From Parelaphostrongylus tenuis (lineage: Eukaryota > Nematoda > Chromadorea > Rhabditida > Metastrongylidae): a stretch of 64,000 bases of DNA. The stretch lies in contig JAHQIW010000304.1 of the NCBI GenBank assembly GCA_019055375.1, forward strand, positions 274,602 through 338,601. The letters run 5' to 3'. This document shows positions 12,104-23,205 of this stretch, in pieces. Every line of letters begins with the position of its first letter. Position 1 is the stretch's first letter. A program made the position numbers and the translations under genes. Below the pieces are notes generated by a model. That model saw nothing but the letters and a program-made list of their open reading frames with translations. It searched no databases and was not told the origin of the DNA.

Positions 12104-12182
12104 TAAGTGGTTGTCCATACCGGGCGTGCTCTCCTCTGCCTTTGTTGTAATTCTCAATTTTCCCACGGTCTCAATCACCTAC

Positions 12183-12315
12183 CGCGACGTCGGGTGGAAT
12201 GAAGGCGCTTGCTGCAAGATAGCGCAGGCACAACGACACTTTCGAGCAGAGACGCATATGCCACGGCTAGCGAGTGCCGCGAACGCGACGGCGCGACGCC
12301 CTTATATATCGATCG
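12183..12315 (-). promoter_or_regulatory. GC-rich TATA-box region with a possible first exon
   Basis: A GC-rich island (about 12,140-12,390) in AT-rich surroundings. On the minus strand it has a good TATA motif (TATATAAGG, about 12,299-12,308). An ATG follows at 12,257, about 45 bp downstream. From it a 25-codon frame with a signal-peptide-like core (MRLCSKVSLCLRYLAASAF) runs to a splice donor GTAGGTG after 12,183. No second exon was found in the minisatellite below. It could be a captured promoter, part of a transposon interior, or a relic: the GC-rich right part resembles the interior of the F element at 54.8 kb. Low confidence as a gene start. Confidence 0.25.
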
Positions 12316-12703
12316 TCCCGTCTCGCCTCGTCCCTGCTGCGCCCTCTGCTACGGTCCTCGCCTTGTCCAATAACCGGTAAACCACGCTACCAATTATATA
12401 AAACACAGTATTGTTTCCACTGCTAAACCGTATTTCCATAAAATAAGCACGTCGTTAGAATCAGGAAACATTACGCTGTCAGATGATTACCAATAGTCCA
12501 AAGAAAGAGCTTTGTCCGGCGATGTTTAAAGCACAAATCAAAATACCAGAGGAGATGGCAAGATCAAAAGACCTTCTCAAAAAGCAAACACATTTTTGAG
12601 TTCCTTAAAGCTTTTGCTATAGTTTTAGTAACAGCACTCTGAGGATGTATTTTTTTCCGGCAACATATTAGCTAGGTAAGAAAAAAAAAAAACAAACGGT
12701 TTT

Positions 12704-13121
12704 ACATCGAAATTACAGTATTTTCACTGCTTTTTTCGCAGTGTTATTATGTTCTTATATAACTAAGAGAATTGAGTGGTGAACAAAAACACGGCCTCAG
12801 GCGGGAATCGAACCCACGTTTCATCCTATCCGGGGACTGCGAAAAAAGCAGTGAAAATACTGTAATTTCGATGTATCAGTAATTAGAATAGCTATCAGCT
12901 CAACTGGGTTTATAAAGCGAAATCGCATACCCGACCAAACCTGTCAAAGGTTGGTGGCTGATAGCTAATAGCTAACATTGAGTTGTAGAAGAATGAGTGG
13001 TCGGGCAAATGTGCCTCAGTGGTGTAGTGGTAGAGCACGCGTACCTGGATAGGATGAAACGTGGGTTCGATTCCCGCCTGAGGCCGTGTTTTTGTTCACC
13101 ACTCAATTCTCTTAGTTATAT
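12704..13121. mobile_element. tRNA-like hairpin element (T-type variant) with 12-bp target-site duplication
   Basis: Flanked by acaaacggtttt at 12,692-12,703 and 13,122-13,133. Inside, a terminal repeat of more than 70 bp (12,758-12,834 versus about 13,046-13,122, inverted) is essentially perfect and contains a complete tRNA-like sequence on the right. A further perfect inverted pair of about 40 bp (12,700-12,740 versus 12,836-12,876, around gcagtgaaaatactgtaatttc) is nested around the left arm. The near-identity of the arms suggests a young or gene-converted element. Confidence 0.8.
13013..13084 (+). other. 72-nt tRNA-like cloverleaf in the right arm of the hairpin element
   Basis: It folds as a tRNA. 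A perfect 7-bp acceptor stem (GCCTCAG with CTGAGGC) is present. The D arm has GTGT..AGCAC around a loop with GG. The T arm is GTGGG-TTCGATT-CCCGC. The anticodon arm has one mismatch and a 7-nt loop CTGGATA, giving GGA in the anticodon position with T before it. A GGA anticodon would mean serine, but serine tRNAs have a long variable arm and this has only about 4 nt. I therefore read it as a tRNA-derived terminal repeat rather than a working tRNA gene. Both internal pol III boxes are intact. Confidence 0.7.
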
Positions 13122-13320
13122 ACAAACGGTTTTCTGAAACGTGATTTTATTTTGAATGTTGCAGTGTCATGAAAGGATATTTTGAAAAACCGACGATGTG
13201 TAGCTGTAGTGCGAATTCTCAGCTTTCGAATGATTGCTAACACTCCTATGAAGATCTCCTCTCCAGAGAATGAAATCGGTTTTTCATTTGTTCCTTCCTA
13301 ACAAGAAGGAACCGTTTGTT

Positions 13321-14589
13321 GCCTGATCATTGATGAGATACTCCAAGCAAGTCTCTTGACATTGGCAGATTTAACTTCGATCGCACTAGGTAATCCTTCA
13401 CTCTGCATGCGTGGCGCACGTTGTAGCAGGAAGGATATCGGGTTAGGAAAAGGGTAATAGTAATCCCTTGTTCTCTTATCGTATCATCGATAGAGCTGAA
13501 AGGTCACCCAAGCATCTGTTTCCCTCTGTTCAGCGCGAAAGCACTAGAGTTCGCGTTATACTCCTTTCAACTTTGAAAAGGCTTCTAGAAAAAAATTCCC
13601 ACTCACTTGTTTGAAGTGGTTATGAAAAAACCTACCAGAAAATCTTCTAACTTAATACACAAAGGCCCATTATGAAGTACTTCGTTACGTTTTTATTACA
13701 TGATCTCTCACCACATCTACCTTACGCACCCTAGCACATCGTGCATTCGATTCGTCTTCTCACATCCATTATACACAAACGCCTTCAAACACTTCGAATG
13801 TGACTTTGGATGCTGCTTGAGAATTTCGTCTTCTTTTATGAATGTCACTGACTGTGGCCGAATCGATTACCTCTGCGATCTCGGAAATATCCAAGAAAAG
13901 GCGTTTCGCCTGGAGTGTAGGAGAGTGTTGAGAAGGGCCTAGATCATCATCTTGCTTCTTGATGAACTGGATCATTAGCCATTCCGCTGATTTCCCCCTT
14001 CATGGAGTTTTCCCGCAGCTCTAACAGTTAGACTTTCAGTAGTTTACACTATGACATTATAATTGACGTGAAGAAATGAGTTCGTGAAGCCATAGTGCCT
14101 CATTATGGTGGAAGAGTAAGAGTTTTTGCGAACGTGAAAGACATTAAAATAATAAACAACATGTTCTTAATAATATGTAATAAAAATTATTAAGACCTAC
14201 AGTTTTTGCAACAAGGATGCAGGAATTTTTGGCTATATCAGGATATCACGACAACATATTGATTTTTTGCAGAGAACAAATCATTCTTACGTTACATTTC
14301 ATAGTCGAAGGTCGTATGATAAAGAGCAACATTGAGCTTACAAAATTCAACCCACGAGGACTCATTGATATCCTTGAAGGTATCGTCCAGCCCGTGATAG
14401 ATGGACAGACTTTGATAGTCTCAGTACTCAATTTTAATCGCTTCCCAATATCCGAAGACGATGAAGTGGTGTGCGAACCTTTCCACTCCAGGCGGGAGTT
14501 GAACCTTCATTTCACTCTTAAAACTTAACTCCACCCCGGAGTCGAAAGTTTCGAAATCCATTCAGCATCCCTGAATATTTAGTTATGAA
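13321..14589. other. no gene recognised
   Basis: Contains a 103-codon plus-strand open frame (14,217-14,528, MQEFLAISGYHDN...) and a minus-strand frame at 13,769-13,975 preceded by an acceptor-like gatccag. Neither shows a recognisable motif or a good donor. Left unassigned. Confidence 0.3.
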
Positions 14590-14946
14590 ATCAAAGACTG
14601 CTATAACGTACAGTCTGACGATGTAATTTAAAACTTCAATGTGGTCTATTTTAAGCATTTATATTATGCAAGACAAGTGTTTCGGCCTTACAGCCTGGTC
14701 AGTTGCCCGGTGCCTTTTCGTTTAGTCAATTTCTCGGCAATCTACTTCTACATAGAGGAATCGATGACAAACTGTCTACATTCGAAGTACGGTGAAACAA
14801 TCGAGGTGACGCTGTTTTGAAGTGTCGAGTGCAATGTTTGTCACATATACCCACGTAACAGTCAGCACGCCATGCAATCGACAATCAGTCACATTTGACA
14901 CTTTCAAAAAACGCCATGGTGATTGTTTCACCGTACGTTAAGTGTA
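14590..14946. mobile_element. M-family element, left part (split by RTE copy 1)
   Basis: Shows the M-family left end (acagtctgacgatgtaa) and interior (gtcacatatacccacgtaacag, ccgtacgttaagtgta) of the element at 4.9-5.2 kb. The text continues in register at 16,279 after the inserted RTE. Confidence 0.7.
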
Positions 14947-16278
14947 CAATGGAGATCCAGCAAGACCGTATTGTTGTTCGAAAGGGAGACCTTCACGACA
15001 TAGGCAATCATCGCCCAATCTGCTTACTGTCCGTTGACTATAAACTCTTTAACGAGTCATCTTAAACAGGACTGACAGAACACTGGACGAAGGATAGCCA
15101 TGCGAACAAGCAGGGTTCTGAAACGGATTTAGTACCATAGACCACATCCACACGATTACAAGACTCATTGAAGTTTCACGAAAGTACAAACAACCACTCT
15201 GTCTCACTCTTATCGATCCAAAGAAAGCCTTTGATTCAGTGGAAACAGAAGCGGTTATAGAGGCTCTGAATAACCTAGGCGCCCCTACTCGGTACATAAT
15301 AATTTCGCGTCCAAAATATCTCCATTCTACAACAATATCACCACTGACGTAAGAAGAGGGGTTTGACTTGACAAGGCGATACAATTTCGCCAATACTATT
15401 CACTGCCACCCTATAAAACGTCATGCGAACATTAGAATGGGGCGATATGGGAGTGCAAATTGACGGCCTATAATTAAACCATCTTCGCTTTGCTGACGAT
15501 ATCGTTCTCATGACACCAAACTTCAGCCAAGCGGAACGAATGTCAATCAATTTCGATAACGCCTGTGGAAAGATTGGTCTTCAAAAAAATCTAACGAAAA
15601 CGACTTCTATGAGGAAAGGAAAGATTTTGAATGCCCCATTCACGCTCAACGGAACGGAAATTTCTGAATGCTCCAGTGCCTCTATCTATGTCGTGCAATA
15701 AAATGATGAACGACCTAGCACCAGTGTTGAGCATAAGGAAACGAGCGGCTTGGGGAACGTTCAAAGCATCGAAGATTTAGTGAAGAGGACAAAGAACAGC
15801 CGACTCCGTGCGCATCTCTTCGACTCGACGATTATCCCTGCCCTAACGTATGCAGCTGAAAACTGGTCGCTACGTAAGTAGTATAAAAGATCATTTGGCG
15901 TTATCGAACGCGTAGTCGGAAGGCCGATGCTAGCGAGGAAGTTCCGACCTACGTCAACGATCGAAGATCAGAGACGCTGTTCCACATGTCAGGATATCAA
16001 AGATAAGGTGGGCCGGCACGTGATGCGCTTCAGCGACAACCGATGGACGAAGCCGTTACCGAATGGATTTCTCGGGACATCGAGCGCTTTACAGCAAGAC
16101 CATCGACCCGTTGGTCTGATTTCTTCACGAAAGCTATAGAAGAAAGATATGCTCAGCGAATTCCTAGAGCTATAAGGACCCACTGGGCTACTCTTGCACG
16201 CGATAGGGAAAAATGGAAGTGTTGCTGGTACCCGCTCGAGTCACTCGACGATCATGGGACGACAGGTGATACAGATGA
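14947..16278 (+). pseudogene. RTE-type non-LTR retrotransposon, 5'-truncated RT fragment (copy 1)
   Basis: It encodes the middle and C-terminal part of an RTE reverse transcriptase in broken frames. Recognisable pieces run in order: TVLLFERETFTT.., the KKAFDSVETEAVIEAL block, the SPFYNNIT block, then the C-terminal segment (16,043-16,290) with WISRDIERF..TRWSDFF..HWATLARDREKW. Many stops and frameshifts, and the catalytic FADD region is corrupted. It is flanked by a 13-bp target-site duplication, tacgttaagtgta (14,934-14,946 and 16,279-16,291), and ends in GGTGATACAGATGATAC-type repeats as other RTE copies here do. Inserted in an M-family element. Confidence 0.88.
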
Positions 16279-16500
16279 TACGTTAAGTGTAAAAATTCGC
16301 CGATTCCCCCATGTAGGGAATAGATCTCCGAGGACCTGACTGGATTAAAACGCACCGCGTAACTGACGAGGCTGTAGGGCCAAAACACGTGTCTTGCACT
16401 ATATAGATTCCTATAGCACACCTCATGAAAGGTTCGAAATACATTTTCAGATTATGTTGCTCTTGAACGAGGTTTCAAAATAGTCGATTGCAATAATATA
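16279..16500. mobile_element. M-family element, right part
   Basis: Continues the M element after the RTE insertion (aaaattcgccgattcccccatgtaggga, matching aaaagttcgtcatcgattcc of the intact copy). It ends with cattttcagatta and a flank gaggtttcaaaatagtcgattgc that inverts the left flank of the 4.9-kb copy. Confidence 0.7.
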
Positions 16501-17744
16501 GCAGCGGTAGAATAGAAAACTCACTCAGATAACATATTTCTCAATAAAATTCAAATAAATTATGGATGGGATTATTAGTCCGGACGGAGAATTAGATTTT
16601 TGGAGGTGATAAATCAGTGAGGGTTGCACTTCGCATTCTGCTTTACGAAGAATCGTTTGAGATGATGGAATGTAAATGTATCCTACCCATGGATCGCTGG
16701 ACAAACTTCGGTGATTGGAATGATATCAGAACAGTCTGGAACACGACAACATAATTGTCGTCTTGTCCAGGGTAGAATTTCTCCAACAAGTTTCCTGAAA
16801 ACTCAAGTGTCAGTTTGGCGCTTTTTACGAGGTTAACTCTGTCTACTGTGATTATATGTGTAGTTTAGTTAGTTAGTAATTTGTACGTCGCAAAACGTAA
16901 TGGGCATAAAATAGGCTAGAGAGATGAACCTGCGTTGAATTAGAAAAGAATTGTAACAAGAATCAGAGGACTAGCGACAGCGTGTTCTCACACAGAATAA
17001 ATATCGCTGTTATTCTTGCTACCTTCGCTTTTGTTTTTGCTGGTGCATCGATTTGATGGCGAAAAGCAGCTCAATGACGACGGCAGCACGGAATTCCATT
17101 TTTCTATTATCCCATGCACTTGATGTAAAAGCACTGAGATTACTGAATGGATTTCCACTGTGTCATATTCTATGTAGATGAATAAGGATTTACTAAAAGA
17201 ACGAAAAGCTTCTTTCATCCATTCATTCATTTTGAAGCTACCGCTATTATAGCTTCGCTTCTAATATTATATATAGAAATCAAACAAAATAGAATAATAG
17301 AAATAATATAGATAATAAAATAAGTAAAATAAAATCAGTCTTTCTAAATATCACTAAAATGTCCCCGAACAATTTTAGTGTTTCACGTTTTTGGGATGAG
17401 TGCTGTCCACTATCCTTTTAGTGTCCAACTAATCATAGGTATTTTCGTATCATCTGGAATAACAATTCTGAATAAGCAATTGATTTTCAAGAAAGGTTTC
17501 TGTAGAAAGCTGTGAAAGAGAAAAAGAAGATCACTTCCGCTTTTGACGTAGTTAGCTCGTCGCTTGAACTTCACAGCAAGCTATCGGTGCTGATTAGTGA
17601 AGTTTTCATGTTAGAGCCACTTTAGCGCTACATTAAATAAAATTATCACAAAGGGAACTTCACAAACTAATTTTTAGCAAAAAGAACGACCATTTATTCA
17701 AAAATCCTTGTATTCATTAATAAAACACATCCTTGCAGAAAGAA
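16501..17744. other. nothing recognised
   Basis: AT-rich spacer; no exon or repeat identified beyond short A/T-rich runs near 17,280-17,340. Confidence 0.4.
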
Positions 17745-18645
17745 ACACATGTACTTGTCTATTGTGAGGCGGCATCTGAAAAATCGATCTCATTCGCTGA
17801 AGAGGAACTTTATAGGGGTATTAATACCTGTGCGAAGGCTGAGGCTTCAGGTTACAGCCCCACATCGCCGGTTTTCGAAAAAGCCTTTTTCAACGTTGTT
17901 ACAGAAGGAAATTCTTTGCGTTCCAGACACGCATATTTCTCGCCGGCGACGTGAGGCTGTAACTTAAAATCTCAGCCTTCGCACAGGTATTCATACTCCT
18001 ATGAAAGACAGTTTTTTTTCAAAAGACACAGTTTTTTTTTCCTTGGGCTATCAATAATAATTTGATAGCATAATCGTTTCCGACTCCAGCTCTGCGCTTA
18101 TGTCCTAAAAAGACCGTTTCTCTGCAACGCAGCAGGTAAACTAATTTAAACTCGCATATGCGACCAAGGTGGTCTTTGATCATCTCACGTGCGGCTAGCT
18201 GAGGGGACCACGTGCGCTGGCCGTAAGACCGCTGCAAGGTCTATCAATAATCGCACTAGCGCATGTGATCCCCTCAGCCACCCACACGTGGATTGATCAA
18301 AGGCCCCCTTAGACGCACATGCAAATTGAACATATTTTAGCTGCTGCGTTGTAGAGAAACTGTATTTTCCGAATATTAAGGTACATCGTTGAAATCATAA
18401 ACGATTACAGCATCAAATGATTACTAGTAGTTCAAAAAAAAGCTTTGTCCGGCGAGAAATATGTGCGTCTGGAAAATACTTTTGTGTGGATCTTGCAGAG
18501 TGATAAAAGTGTTTTTTTTTTTCGAAAACCGGCGACGTGGGGATGTAGCCATAAATCTAAGCTTTCGAATAATTACTATCACGCCTATGAAAGGTTCCTA
18601 TCCAGCGTATGAAATTTGTTTTACTTTTGTCACCTTATAATGGAC
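17745..18645. mobile_element. F-family elements: compact hairpin plus partial second copy
   Basis: 17,745-18,010 is a compact hairpin. Its left arm (tcgatctcattcgctgaagagg.., gaggcttcaggttacagccccac..cgccggttttc) is mirrored by the right arm (cgccggcgacgtgaggctgtaactt..gcacaggtattcatactcctatg). 18,020-18,645 carries F interior text (cgtttctctgcaacgcagcaggtaaa, gattactagtagttc..ctttgtccggcg) and a right arm (cgaaaaccggcgacgtggggatgtagcc). Possibly one element with an internal duplication. Confidence 0.65.
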
Positions 18646-19275
18646 AAGTACCGAAGCTCATTAACAACTGATAATGAACACTGATTTTTGATTTATCAGC
18701 GTCCTAGATGTCAGTTGAAAACTTGAGAAACTTCAATTTTTTTCTTCTAAGTTTGTTTTCGGAGAGAAATTTATAGGATTCTCTACTGACAAAAAGAAGA
18801 TAACGATTTGTTTTTGATGCAATTAGCGCATAGTTTGAACTATAAAGCAGGTTCTGTTAGCACTTATATAGTCAAGTTTTGACTAAGTAAAGCTTATCGC
18901 TACGAAAGAACAGTGCTATTGAAAAAAGTTTTATAGTGTATTTCTGGTAAAAATAGCGCACACTTATCCTAGCAATCTCGCCTTTTAATAGCTACGGCTT
19001 TTGGAGATCAGTGCATTCTCAACACTTTTACACTTCTCTCTCAGCGAGATTCTGAGAGTGTGAGTCAAAAATCCATTTTCTACAAGGTATTATAATTCTT
19101 GAAGCGACATATCTGGAGGCGATGTTATTATGGTGTTAACGTAAACTTCAAACAGATTCCGTACTCAACAATTTGTGGGGTACTTCTTCGTTAAAAGTGC
19201 ATTTTCTTTACCAAAAGTTTTGGAACTAGTCACTGATGTTGTAAATTTTTTACTCAGAAAACATCAATACGTTGA
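18646..19275. other. nothing recognised
   Basis: AT-rich spacer without supported features. Confidence 0.4.
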
Positions 19276-19552
19276 CATAGAGTGATGTGCAAAATATTTG
19301 CGTCAGGTGGGACTTAACACGCATTTCACCCATTCCGGGGGCCCATCTCTATGCCCTCTACCCCCTAATGTCGATGGGGACTATTGGAGCAAGCCGCTAA
19401 CGTTTGATTACCAACAGTAGATGCGGTATAGCGTAGAATGGTTTTTAAAACAGTCGTCGGTGGTGCAAGGAGTAGAGCACGCGTTTGCGGATTGGGTGAA
19501 TCGGGGGTTCAACTCCCGCATGACTCAAATATTTTGCACATCACTCTACATA
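19276..19552. mobile_element. T-family tRNA-like hairpin element, copy 3
   Basis: The ends catagagtgatgtgcaaaat..tttgcgtca and tgactcaaatattttgcacatcactctacatag are inverted repeats. The right arm carries a tRNA-like sequence (ggtggtgcaaggagtagagcacg..gggttcaactcccgcatgac). The left arm is a decayed mirror. The central stems are shortened. Confidence 0.75.
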
Positions 19553-20981
19553 GTATATTTGCAACATCATACTACCACTAAAAACGGTAAAATAAAAAAA
19601 GTCCGGTTTGATCATCTGGAACAACGATAAACAAATCACACAGTCAAAGTCAGCAGCAACAAATCACGTTTGCTCATAGATTAGCATCACCCAAAAATTC
19701 GACCTTGCTGCGTTAAATTTGTCCTACATACAACTAACAAGTAAAACTTCCTACTCTTTCATCAAACTCATAGTTGTTATTCGATAGCTGAACAAATGGA
19801 AATTTCAGCATTCGGTCTGATCTTTGGAAAAACGGTCATGATTAGTTGTGCCAACAAAGAGAAATATGCGTCTTGCACTTGAGGCAGTTAGCTCGTTGTT
19901 TGAACCTCACAGCGGGTTTTGTTGGTAATCATATAGTGAAATTCAGATAGGCGAAAAACTTCATCGTTACGAAAAATTAGCACTACACCGAGGAGATTAC
20001 TACAGGTAAGTTTATTGAGAAGAATGTCCATGCGTCCCAACAATCCGTTCTTCTCAATAGGGAAACGACATGCTTTGAAATGTGCACACATTCACCTCTT
20101 ATTGCGCATTCTTCTCTCTTATCTTAAGAGATTGAGACCTACTTTTCTACTAATCATTCGTCTGCGGACATAAAGATGTCTGTTTTATTATCAACTTCCA
20201 GATATCAAGCATCTACAATTCGTGAAAGTCGACTGATTTCTTGCACCCGAGTTCTTTGTCTTCTTGAACGCCTTATCGTTATTAATGAGTACGGTAAGCT
20301 ACTAGGCGACGAGACCAACCACCCACCGATTATCTCTTCATCGGTGTTGGGAGATTACGAAATAGCACTATTGGCAGCAGGTACAAGAAATCCCCCTTCT
20401 ATGGAACATGGGAAGGCCAAATTGACTTGCATTTTTCCTCAGACATCCACTTACATAGGCGCACCTCCGAGAAAACTGAATTCTGAGTGGCAACATGAAC
20501 AGACAAGAAATATGCAGTGAAAACCGTTTTTCTTAAAACGGCTGAGGCTTTTGCATAGAGTTCATCCGTAGGGCAAGAGTATTTTACTCTTCTTCGTATA
20601 TTCGAACTATGAATAATTCGTTGAAGTCAACAAAGTTTATGTTCTAAGCAGCAAAAATGAGGCATTCCCATAGAAAGCAGTTAGGCCAATTCGATCTGTG
20701 ATCTCTTGGTGGACGGCCACAATGTCACACACATGGTAAAACTGAAATTCTTTCGAAGGCTGAAATCTAAGGAGAGTACAAGGATTGGCCTTGAGGGCAT
20801 CAAAGAAATACGTAGAACGTTGAAAAATCAGTGGGCATATTCAATGGTAAAGGTTGCAACGCTGAATAATATTTGTAGTAAAATATATGTGGATATGTAA
20901 CAAGGAAATACCGATGAACGACAGAAAAAAATCCGGTCTATGATTCTATTCAGGCCTAGCTCCTGAAGTAGACTAATATTT
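19553..20981. other. spacer with one possible exon at 20,202-20,293
   Basis: A good acceptor (tttattatcaacttccag) at 20,201 and donor (GAGTACG|GTAAGC) at 20,293 bracket a plus-strand stretch reading YQASTIRESRLISC...VINEYG in the only fully open frame, which stays open to 20,518. No motif recognised. The rest of the interval is empty. Confidence 0.25.
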
Positions 20982-21242
20982 TTGACACAGTATTAATCCG
21001 TCTTCACAGTGCTTTATTTTTACTGCTCAGATCCGACTACTTCTAGCATTCAATTCATTGTTTTATCTTCATTTTAAACATCGTAGAATACTGGTTGAGC
21101 CAGTCTCCTTGCAGTTTCGACGATAACATGGCTGTGGCGTTCCATAAGGCGCTGTTGTTGTCTGCCGGAGAGAGCTGGGGGTGGGACTCGGCTCCACGGG
21201 AGTCGCAACGAGTATCACAATTAGTCGGCCAGGGCGCCCCCG
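20982..21242 (-). mobile_element. SINE family B (tRNA-like head), copy 1
   Basis: On the minus strand the head reads GGCGCCCTGGCCGACTAATTG, a decayed form of the GTGGCCGAGTGGTTG head of other copies. The shared body follows (GACTCCCGTGGAGCCGAGTCCCACC, ..CTACGATG..) and the shared 3' end GAAGACGGATTAATACTGTGTCAAAA. About 260 bp. Confidence 0.75.
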
Positions 21243-22067
21243 AAGTAGACGAATAATCCGAAAATTATCGAGAGTTATCGATGGACTGGTATCGCATGCA
21301 TTATGCATCAGCTACTCTAACCAACTAATCATTTTTCTGATTCTCGATCGCTGCGATGGCTGTGGGGTATTGTATATGATAGATAGATTACATTTATGAA
21401 ACAAAGAATACATCGTAATATCCTTCGCAAAACTTAGTACAATTGACTGAATTCCCAAAAAATATGATTGCGCGGCAAACTAGCGTTTTCTCCACACATA
21501 AGAGCTATTTACTCTACATAAGTAAATGAGTGTAGAGTATATTGTGATGTACCAAAGGAAAGCAAGAAACTCAATAATTTCTATTCAAAACAGAAGGAAG
21601 CCCTGATTAAACATCGAAAATTGCGTGCTGCTTAGTAAATCTCGACGCGAGCAGCGAATTTTACTGGCCCCAAACGGGTTAACGTTATGATACGGGACAA
21701 TATCAGTGGCCATTTTGACTTTCTCATTACATCTGCCCTAGGGGCGTGCTACAATAGATGCAGATTCAAGAGTACTAGGTAGATATGCTAGTTAAGAGTA
21801 AGCTTTCGACACGGCTTTTCCAAATAGGAAAGAAATATGGCATAGAAAATAACGTGGCAGGTTGAGAACATGACAAGTATCAAACGATTGAGTTTTAAAA
21901 GAGAATTTAGCCAACATTGCAACATTAAATCGACTGATCTGATTTCAGCAAAAAAAAAGATCTGTAGAATAGAGGAGAGAATGAATCAATAGCGAATAAA
22001 GCATTGGACGGGGTCCAAATCGTTTTCAACTTGTAACAATATGAAGAAACAAGTACTGGAGTAAAAC
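21243..22067. other. nothing recognised
   Basis: No supported exon or repeat. Confidence 0.4.
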
Positions 22068-22122
22068 ACACAGAGAGAGAGTGTGTGTGAGCGAGAGGGA
22101 GAGAGAGAGAGAAAGAGAGAGC
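22068..22122. repeat. (GA)n/(GTGT) simple repeat
   Basis: agagagag and gtgtgtg runs with interruptions, seen directly. Confidence 0.9.
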
Positions 22123-23089
22123 AAAGTCAGTAACGCAAAACAAGAAAAATGAGCAGAGCAGAAGAAGTGACCATCAATCAATCAACAAATGACACGTAGC
22201 CGAAGAAAACTACAGGAAGAACGGCATAAGAATTATTGGTAAGGGAAGTTTTTACGTCGATTGAATATCACCAGTTGTCTTGTTTTGAAGCAAGTTGTCT
22301 ACGGTAATTGCATACGTCTAAGTAAGGGAGGTGCTAATTGAATCATTGCTGCGAAAATTTATGATATTGTCGTGAATGGCAAGTGTGAAGAGCCCAGAAT
22401 AGTGAGACCCGTCAGGATTCAGATGTCCATCGATATGTCGGGATGATTTGATGCACTTTGTGAAAACGTTCACCAATAAATAGACCACGTGGTGTTGGCG
22501 CTTTGCAGTGCCGTCGACACGGAAGTCACCTTCGATCATTACTTTTTTGCGAACAATTACGCCGGTGGGTGATCGACGTGATAATGATCCTGATAAGATG
22601 CGACGTTTTACAATTTTGTGCCGTTTTCAACTGTTGTCATTCCTCCTTGACTATTGCTACCGTGATTTTTACCCACTTAGTAAACAACTCAGTTTCCTCA
22701 GAAAGCAACGTCGTAGCTAAAATACGGTCAGAATTCCTGCTTAGTTATTGGGTTTTTTTATGAAAAAGTCTGAGCATGCAATAATTCACTGACTCAATAG
22801 TTCAGAAGGTTCAACTCACAAATGTACATTTCGTTCAAACAGCACAATGATAAAAACTTGTTAAGTACGGTTGGTCAAGGAAATAATCAAACGATTGGCG
22901 TTATTCACTAATTCGTTCCAAAGGTAGGGCACGATGTGAGTTATAGCCACCAAAATTCTGAGAAACAGGAGCTACTTGGAATCTGATGAAATATGAAGTG
23001 GACATGAACCACATTCAATAATTCTAGGGAGCGTACGTTCAGATTGCACAACCTAAGCCCCATGCCCTGTGTTTTTGAGCCGTTTCTAT
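22123..23089. other. no gene recognised
   Basis: A minus-strand frame around 22,318-22,620 is open for about 100 codons but has an in-frame TGA and no acceptor at its start, and no motif. Left unassigned. Confidence 0.3.
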
Positions 23090-23172
23090 CTACCTATATA
23101 TGTATATACATATACGTATACATACATACATACATATGTATATGTACATATGCATATATACATATACATATA

Positions 23173-23203
<31 letters not shown>

Positions 23204-23205
23204 CA
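23090..23205. repeat. (TATACA/TATG)n microsatellite
   Basis: About 115 bp of alternating tatacata, tatgtaca and (ta)n units. The several open frames it creates (poly Ile/Tyr/His) are artefacts. Confidence 0.95.

Larger units (their letters stand above)
12405..13320. mobile_element. F-family inverted-repeat element, copy 1 (left end lost, interrupted by a tRNA-like hairpin)
   Basis: 12,405-12,703 matches the interior of the complete F copy at 54.4-55.3 kb (cgtatttcca..aacattac..ctgtcagatgattac, then gcactctgagga). 13,122-13,320 matches its right arm (gaaaaccgacgatgtg.., ctttcgaatgattgctaacac, gaatgaaatcggtttttcatttgtt). The two parts are separated by a 418-bp insertion flanked by a 12-bp direct repeat. 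The left terminal arm is missing. Confidence 0.75.

Noticed and set aside
11767..12150. 127-codon Asp/Ser-rich open frame
   Set aside because: Entirely a translation of the GATAGT minisatellite; two other frames on either strand are also open and equally low-complexity.
13013..13084. Functional tRNA-Ser(GGA) gene
   Set aside because: Short variable arm, one mismatch in the anticodon stem and location in a terminal inverted repeat argue for a tRNA-derived element part; kept as tRNA-like only.
14217..14528. 103-codon plus-strand open frame as a gene
   Set aside because: No motif, no splice sites, adjacent to M-element text; noted only as unassigned.
22318..22539. 73-codon minus-strand frame as an exon
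   Set aside because: Upstream in-frame TGA with no acceptor between, no motif, and an overlapping open frame on the other strand.
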